Shown here: in pieces, positions 13,698-16,455 of the stretch
How the letters are laid out: each line of letters starts with the position of its first letter
Numbering within the stretch: the stretch's first letter is position 1
Assembly (NCBI GenBank): GCA_036824265.1
Contig: DAITAL010000025.1
Location: 1-16,455, forward strand
From: JAAYZB01 sp937958685
Lineage (GTDB): Bacteria > Bacillota_I > Bacilli_A > Izemoplasmatales > Hujiaoplasmataceae
DNA: 16,455 nucleotides
Reading direction: 5' to 3'
Notes under the pieces: model-generated
The model's database searches: none
Told to the model about the DNA's origin: nothing
Seen by the model: only the letters and a program-made list of their open reading frames with translations
Program-made: the position numbers and the translations under genes

Positions 13698-14582
13698 GTG
13701 AAAGTCATCCCGATTTCCCCAAGAGGGTTCTGTCCGGGCGTAGTCCGGGCAATCGACATCATCGAGCGTGTTCTCGCCGATCCGACTTACCCCCGCCCAA
13801 TCCAGATTCTCGGCATGATCGTCCACAACCGGCATGTCGTCGACCGATTGACGCGGATGGGCGCCGTCACTCTCTTTGACAGCGGCAAAACCCGCCTTGA
13901 GCTATTGGAGGGCCTCACACACGGCACGGTTGTCATCACCGCCCACGGAGCGCAGCCGGCCGTCTTTGAGCTTGCCAGGGAAAAAGGGCTCACAACCGTC
14001 GATGCCACCTGCACGGATGTCTATCGGACCCATGACCTGATCCGAGCCCGCCTGGAAGCAGGTTATCAGGTTGTTTTCGTCGGCAAGAGCGCCCACCCCG
14101 AGTCCGAAGCCGTGCTCGGTCTGGGACCCGAGGTCACCCTGATCGAGACAGAGGCCGACGCGCGAGGTCTCACGCTTCCCGAAAAGCCGGTGTTTGCCAC
14201 CAATCAGACGACCTTGAGCATCCGTGACACTGACAGTATCTTTTCAATTTTGAAGACCCGTTTTCCGGAAATCATTATCCACGATGAAATCTGCAATTCA
14301 ACGCGGATCCGGCAGGAGGCCATCATTGAGACAAACAGCCGGGAAGCCGTCGACCTGTGTTACATCGTCGGTGACCGTCACAGCAACAATACCTTGAACC
14401 TTGTCCGCATCAGCGAGAGGGAGACCGGCATCCGAACGCTCCTGATCGAAAGTTTGGCCGACCTTGACAAACGCGACTTGCTGGGTGTCAAGACGATCAG
14501 CGTCTCGAGTGGGGCCTCCACACCGACAGAAGTGACGAAGGCTGTCATCGACTTTCTCCGGAATCGTTCCGAGACCGACTAG
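13698..14582 (+). CDS. ispH: 4-hydroxy-3-methylbut-2-enyl diphosphate reductase
   Basis: IspH (LytB) is the last enzyme of the methylerythritol phosphate pathway and reduces HMBPP to IPP and DMAPP with an oxygen-sensitive 4Fe-4S cluster. The 294 residues hold the three cluster cysteines Cys12 (GFCPGV), Cys105 (DATCTDV) and Cys199 (EICNST), the substrate residues His43 (VHN), His83, His133 and Glu135 (SAHPES), Thr residues of TNQTTLS, and SSGASTP near the end. Some motifs differ from the commonest forms (DATCTDV rather than DATCPLV, HSNNT rather than SSNS). The start is GTG at 13698 with AAGGAGG 6 nt upstream. It is divergent from cshB. Confidence 0.95.
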   Translation: MKVIPISPRGFCPGVVRAIDIIERVLADPTYPRPIQILGMIVHNRHVVDRLTRMGAVTLFDSGKTRLELLEGLTHGTVVITAHGAQPAVFELAREKGLTTVDATCTDVYRTHDLIRARLEAGYQVVFVGKSAHPESEAVLGLGPEVTLIETEADARGLTLPEKPVFATNQTTLSIRDTDSIFSILKTRFPEIIIHDEICNSTRIRQEAIIETNSREAVDLCYIVGDRHSNNTLNLVRISERETGIRTLLIESLADLDKRDLLGVKTISVSSGASTPTEVTKAVIDFLRNRSETD

Positions 14583-14597
14583 AAAAACCTGTTTCAC

Positions 14598-14615
14598 AAA
14601 ATAATGCTTTATTTT
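14598..14615 (+). terminator. weak AT-only hairpin after ispH
   Basis: AAAATAA-TGCT-TTATTTT forms a 7-bp stem of A-T pairs 16 nt after the ispH stop. The T run is mostly within the stem, so it is a weak terminator at best; ispH may read through into the 14668 gene. Confidence 0.3.
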
Positions 14616-14636
14616 TGATTGATAATCAGATATAAT
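14616..14636 (+). promoter_or_regulatory. candidate promoter of the 55-residue peptide gene, with a small inverted repeat
   Basis: A perfect -10 TATAAT (14631-14636) without a good -35 at 17 nt; TTGATT is 11 nt upstream. TGATT-GAT-AATCA (14616-14628), a short inverted repeat, lies directly upstream of the -10 where a regulator could bind. Confidence 0.4.
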
Positions 14637-14667
14637 ATTTTAACGAAGACTATTAAGAGGTGAGAAA

Positions 14668-14835
14668 GTGGCAAACAACAAACCGCGGCCGACAACTGTC
14701 GAAAAAGAGATCAAGACCTACAACCCGACGAAAAGTTCCGTCGGCAGGATCATCATCGTGCTTTTGGCCGGAGGGATGTTTCTCGGCATGCTGGTCGCAG
14801 CGATCATCGGCATCATCAATGTTCTGCGCGGCTGA
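14668..14835 (+). CDS. 55-residue single-helix membrane peptide, unknown
   Basis: A short gene with a GTG start. The peptide has a basic, Pro/Thr-rich head (ANNKPRPTTVEKEIKTYNPT), then one hydrophobic helix (about residues 27-52, rich in Ile, Leu, Gly, Ala) and ends NVLRG. AAGAGGTGA lies 4 nt before the GTG, a TATAAT sits about 32 nt upstream, and an intrinsic terminator begins about 40 nt after the stop, so the unit looks complete. I do not recognise a family. The Gly-x3-Gly spacings in the helix (AGGMFLGMLVAAIIG) could favour helix packing. Function unknown. Confidence 0.7.
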   Translation: MANNKPRPTTVEKEIKTYNPTKSSVGRIIIVLLAGGMFLGMLVAAIIGIINVLRG

Positions 14836-14872
14836 TGGTTATCGGCAGTAGAAATCGACATCTAAGCCTCCG

Positions 14873-14897
14873 GTTGGACCTTCAGGTCCTTTTTTTT
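14873..14897 (+). terminator. intrinsic terminator after the 55-residue peptide gene
   Basis: GGACC-TTCA-GGTCC (14876-14889) is followed by eight T residues (14890-14897). The stem is short but G+C-rich. Confidence 0.8.
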
Positions 14898-14900
14898 ATG

Positions 14901-14925
14901 CAAAAAGCGCCCTGTGCGGGCGCTT
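14901..14925 (-). terminator. intrinsic terminator of the GPH symporter gene
   Basis: On the minus strand AAGCGCCC-GCACA-GGGCGCTT (14905-14925, 8-bp stem) is followed by a T run (14902-14904) and, after GCA, another T run. It lies about 50 nt after the symporter stop. Confidence 0.8.
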
Positions 14926-14974
14926 AGGTCCAACAGACAGCCGGAGCCTTGAAACATTTCTGGCCCCGTAACCA

Positions 14975-16348
14975 TCAGCGGGGATCGCGAGAGAGCATCT
15001 CTTGATAGTATTTCTTGTCTATCGGATAGAAGATGAAGGCGGCGATGGAGGCGACGTGGCCAAGCGCCGGGATCACGATCACCATGACATAGAAAGCCCA
15101 AAAGGCCCTGTCGTTGGGCGGCATGTTGGGAACATATCCGGAGAACGCGAGCGCTCCCGCCAGGATGATGCCGCTCAAAGAGGAAATGAGTTTGTCTACC
15201 AGGGAGAAAGTCGTGCCCACGGTGGAGGGGATGTATTGTTTGTTAATGTAATATTCGTAGTCGGCGACATCGGCAATCAGCGGCAGGACGTTCGTCGAGG
15301 CGATGGCCGTGGCCGCGATGATGGCCACCAGGAAAAACACGAGCAGCCATTCGGTTTCCCCTGAGAAGGGGTGAAAGACCATGATGAGGATCGGAAACAA
15401 GAGCCCGAGGTAGGTGCCAAACAAAAACGAAAACTTGCGGTCGACGATCTTGGCGGCGATCACGCCGATCACCACACCCACAACGCCCGCAATGAGGCCA
15501 TAGCGGGCCACGACCGGCTGCAGGGCGGTGTTTCTGACGGTATACATGAAGAAGTAGGCCATCGACGTGCTGGTCGCAAGTTGGGCGAACTTGTTCGTAC
15601 CGGCGGCGACGATCAGCGACCTGAGCGGGCGATTGTGGCCGATCATCGTGAAGATCGATTTCCATTTGACCCGCGAGGTCGGCGGCAGTTTCGCATAGGT
15701 GTCGCCGACGTCGCTCTCCCGGAGTCCCATTACCGCAAGAATCGTCAAGACGACATTGATCGCGACGACGATCAACGCCAGGTTGCGGTAGCCCAGCGAA
15801 TTGGCAAATCCTCCCGGGAACGATTCGACATACTGCAGGGCGTATATCAGAAACAAGCCGTAAAAGATATAGGAAAATCCGGCCAGCAGGGCGCCGAGGA
15901 TCGGTCTTTGCAAGGGATCGTTGGTCAGGATCGTCTGCGCCGATCTGGTGCAGGCTGACTGAAACGTGTAGCCGATGATGTAGAGGATGTACCAGAAGAT
16001 GATCCAAACGTACATCCAAAAGGCGGGCTGCAGGCGGACGAATCCGCCGAAGATCGCCAATACGCTGATGTTGATGATGAGCGACCCACCGACAATGAAC
16101 GGCCGGTAACGGCCGAATCGGGTTGTGGTCTTGTCGATCCAGGTGCCGATCAAAGGATCGGTGAAGGCATCGACAATCCGGCTGAAGCCGAAAATCAAGC
16201 CGCCGACGACCCCGCTTAGCAGCAAGTTGTCGGTGAGCATCAGAACGAAAAATAACGATATGAAATAGAAACTGGCCGTCGTAGCTGTTTCGTTGCCGCT
16301 GAACATGATCAGATTGAGGTATTTTGCCTTTTTGTACGATGTATCCAC
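14975..16348 (-). CDS. GPH-family (MelB-like) sugar:cation symporter
   Basis: A 457-residue membrane transporter of the glycoside-pentoside-hexuronide:cation symporter branch of the major facilitator superfamily, with about twelve hydrophobic segments. The family hallmark lies at about residues 59-87: DAFTDPLIGTWIDKTTTRFG followed by RYRPFIVGG, containing the Asp residues that bind the coupling cation and the loop 2-3 Arg/Gly motif. The C-terminal end (FYPIDKKYYQEM) is also typical. The start is GTG at 16348; Met15 is too close to the first helix. GCGGG and AAGGAA lie upstream. No sugar-metabolism gene is in the window, so the substrate is unknown. Confidence 0.92.
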   Translation of the reverse strand: MDTSYKKAKYLNLIMFSGNETATTASFYFISLFFVLMLTDNLLLSGVVGGLIFGFSRIVDAFTDPLIGTWIDKTTTRFGRYRPFIVGGSLIINISVLAIFGGFVRLQPAFWMYVWIIFWYILYIIGYTFQSACTRSAQTILTNDPLQRPILGALLAGFSYIFYGLFLIYALQYVESFPGGFANSLGYRNLALIVVAINVVLTILAVMGLRESDVGDTYAKLPPTSRVKWKSIFTMIGHNRPLRSLIVAAGTNKFAQLATSTSMAYFFMYTVRNTALQPVVARYGLIAGVVGVVIGVIAAKIVDRKFSFLFGTYLGLLFPILIMVFHPFSGETEWLLVFFLVAIIAATAIASTNVLPLIADVADYEYYINKQYIPSTVGTTFSLVDKLISSLSGIILAGALAFSGYVPNMPPNDRAFWAFYVMVIVIPALGHVASIAAFIFYPIDKKYYQEMLSRDPR

Positions 16349-16455
16349 TGACTTACCCGCTTTCCTTGACTTTCGGTCGCTCGTTCATTGTTGCATCATT
16401 GTCCCAGCAACCCTAAAGCTTCTTCCTGCCTAGCTTAGACCCAACAATAACTCCC
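16349..16455 (-). other. upstream region of the symporter gene with a possible 11-codon leader ORF
   Basis: On the minus strand an ATG at 16388 opens MNERPKVKESG, stopping (TAA, 16353-16355) 4 nt before the symporter GTG; the symporter's ribosome binding site lies inside it. CTAAGCT / AGCTTTAG (about 16414-16437) forms a bulged inverted repeat. I could not see a convincing promoter or CcpA site; it may lie beyond the window. Confidence 0.3.

Noticed and set aside
16349..16455. A T-box or catabolite-repression (CcpA) site before the symporter gene
   Set aside because: No T-box AGGGUGGNACCGCG motif and no sequence close to the cre consensus could be found in the visible part.
1..16455. tRNA genes, CRISPR arrays, insertion sequences or phage genes
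   Set aside because: No tRNA-like TTCGANTC stem pattern, no regularly spaced repeats, no transposase or integrase motifs and no terminal inverted repeats were found on either strand.

Overview
The window carries ordinary Bacillota-type genes: AGGAGG-like ribosome binding sites, sigma-A promoters (TTGAAA-17-TATAAT), several TGn-extended -10 boxes, TGA used as a stop and TGG for tryptophan (standard code). Base composition is mixed, about half G+C by eye. The neighbourhood ispH / cshB / nfo recalls the yqfP-yqfR-yqfS region of Bacillus. A Bacillota member, possibly from a deep or little-studied lineage, is the safest call; no 16S or marker phylogeny is available here. No tRNA, rRNA, CRISPR array, insertion sequence or phage gene was seen.

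Layout from the left edge. (1) 1-168: the start of glmS (minus) with its own strong promoter. (2) 292-3130 (minus): a tightly overlapping four-gene cassette encoding a secreted beta-rich protein, a membrane-anchored unknown protein, an ABC ATPase and an integral membrane partner. It is the least explained part of the window. (3) 3187-7583 (minus): nadD-nadE-mnmA-patatin phospholipase, genes 4 to 6 nt apart or overlapping, led by an extended -10 promoter. It joins the last two steps of NAD synthesis to a tRNA thiolase and a lipase. A hairpin carrying both a terminator shape and the next gene's ribosome binding site separates it from the cassette. (4) 7871-8173 (plus): a 100-residue membrane protein with a near-consensus promoter, convergent with an RluD-family pseudouridine synthase (8199-9077, minus); both share one bidirectional terminator. 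(5) 9144-10785 (minus): a DUF402/Ntdp nucleotide phosphatase overlapping an M29 aminopeptidase. (6) 10879-13612 (minus): cshB-nfo-trmL, overlapping by 1 and 4 nt (RNA helicase, AP endonuclease, tRNA methyltransferase). (7) 13698-14582 (plus): ispH, divergent from cshB with overlapping -10 boxes, then a 55-residue membrane peptide (14668-14835). (8) 14975-16348 (minus): a GPH-family sugar:cation symporter, separated from the peptide gene by back-to-back terminators.

Most genes are housekeeping (cell-wall precursor, NAD, tRNA and rRNA modification, isoprenoid, DNA repair). The accessory interest lies in the 292-3130 cassette, its leader hairpin and the two small membrane proteins.
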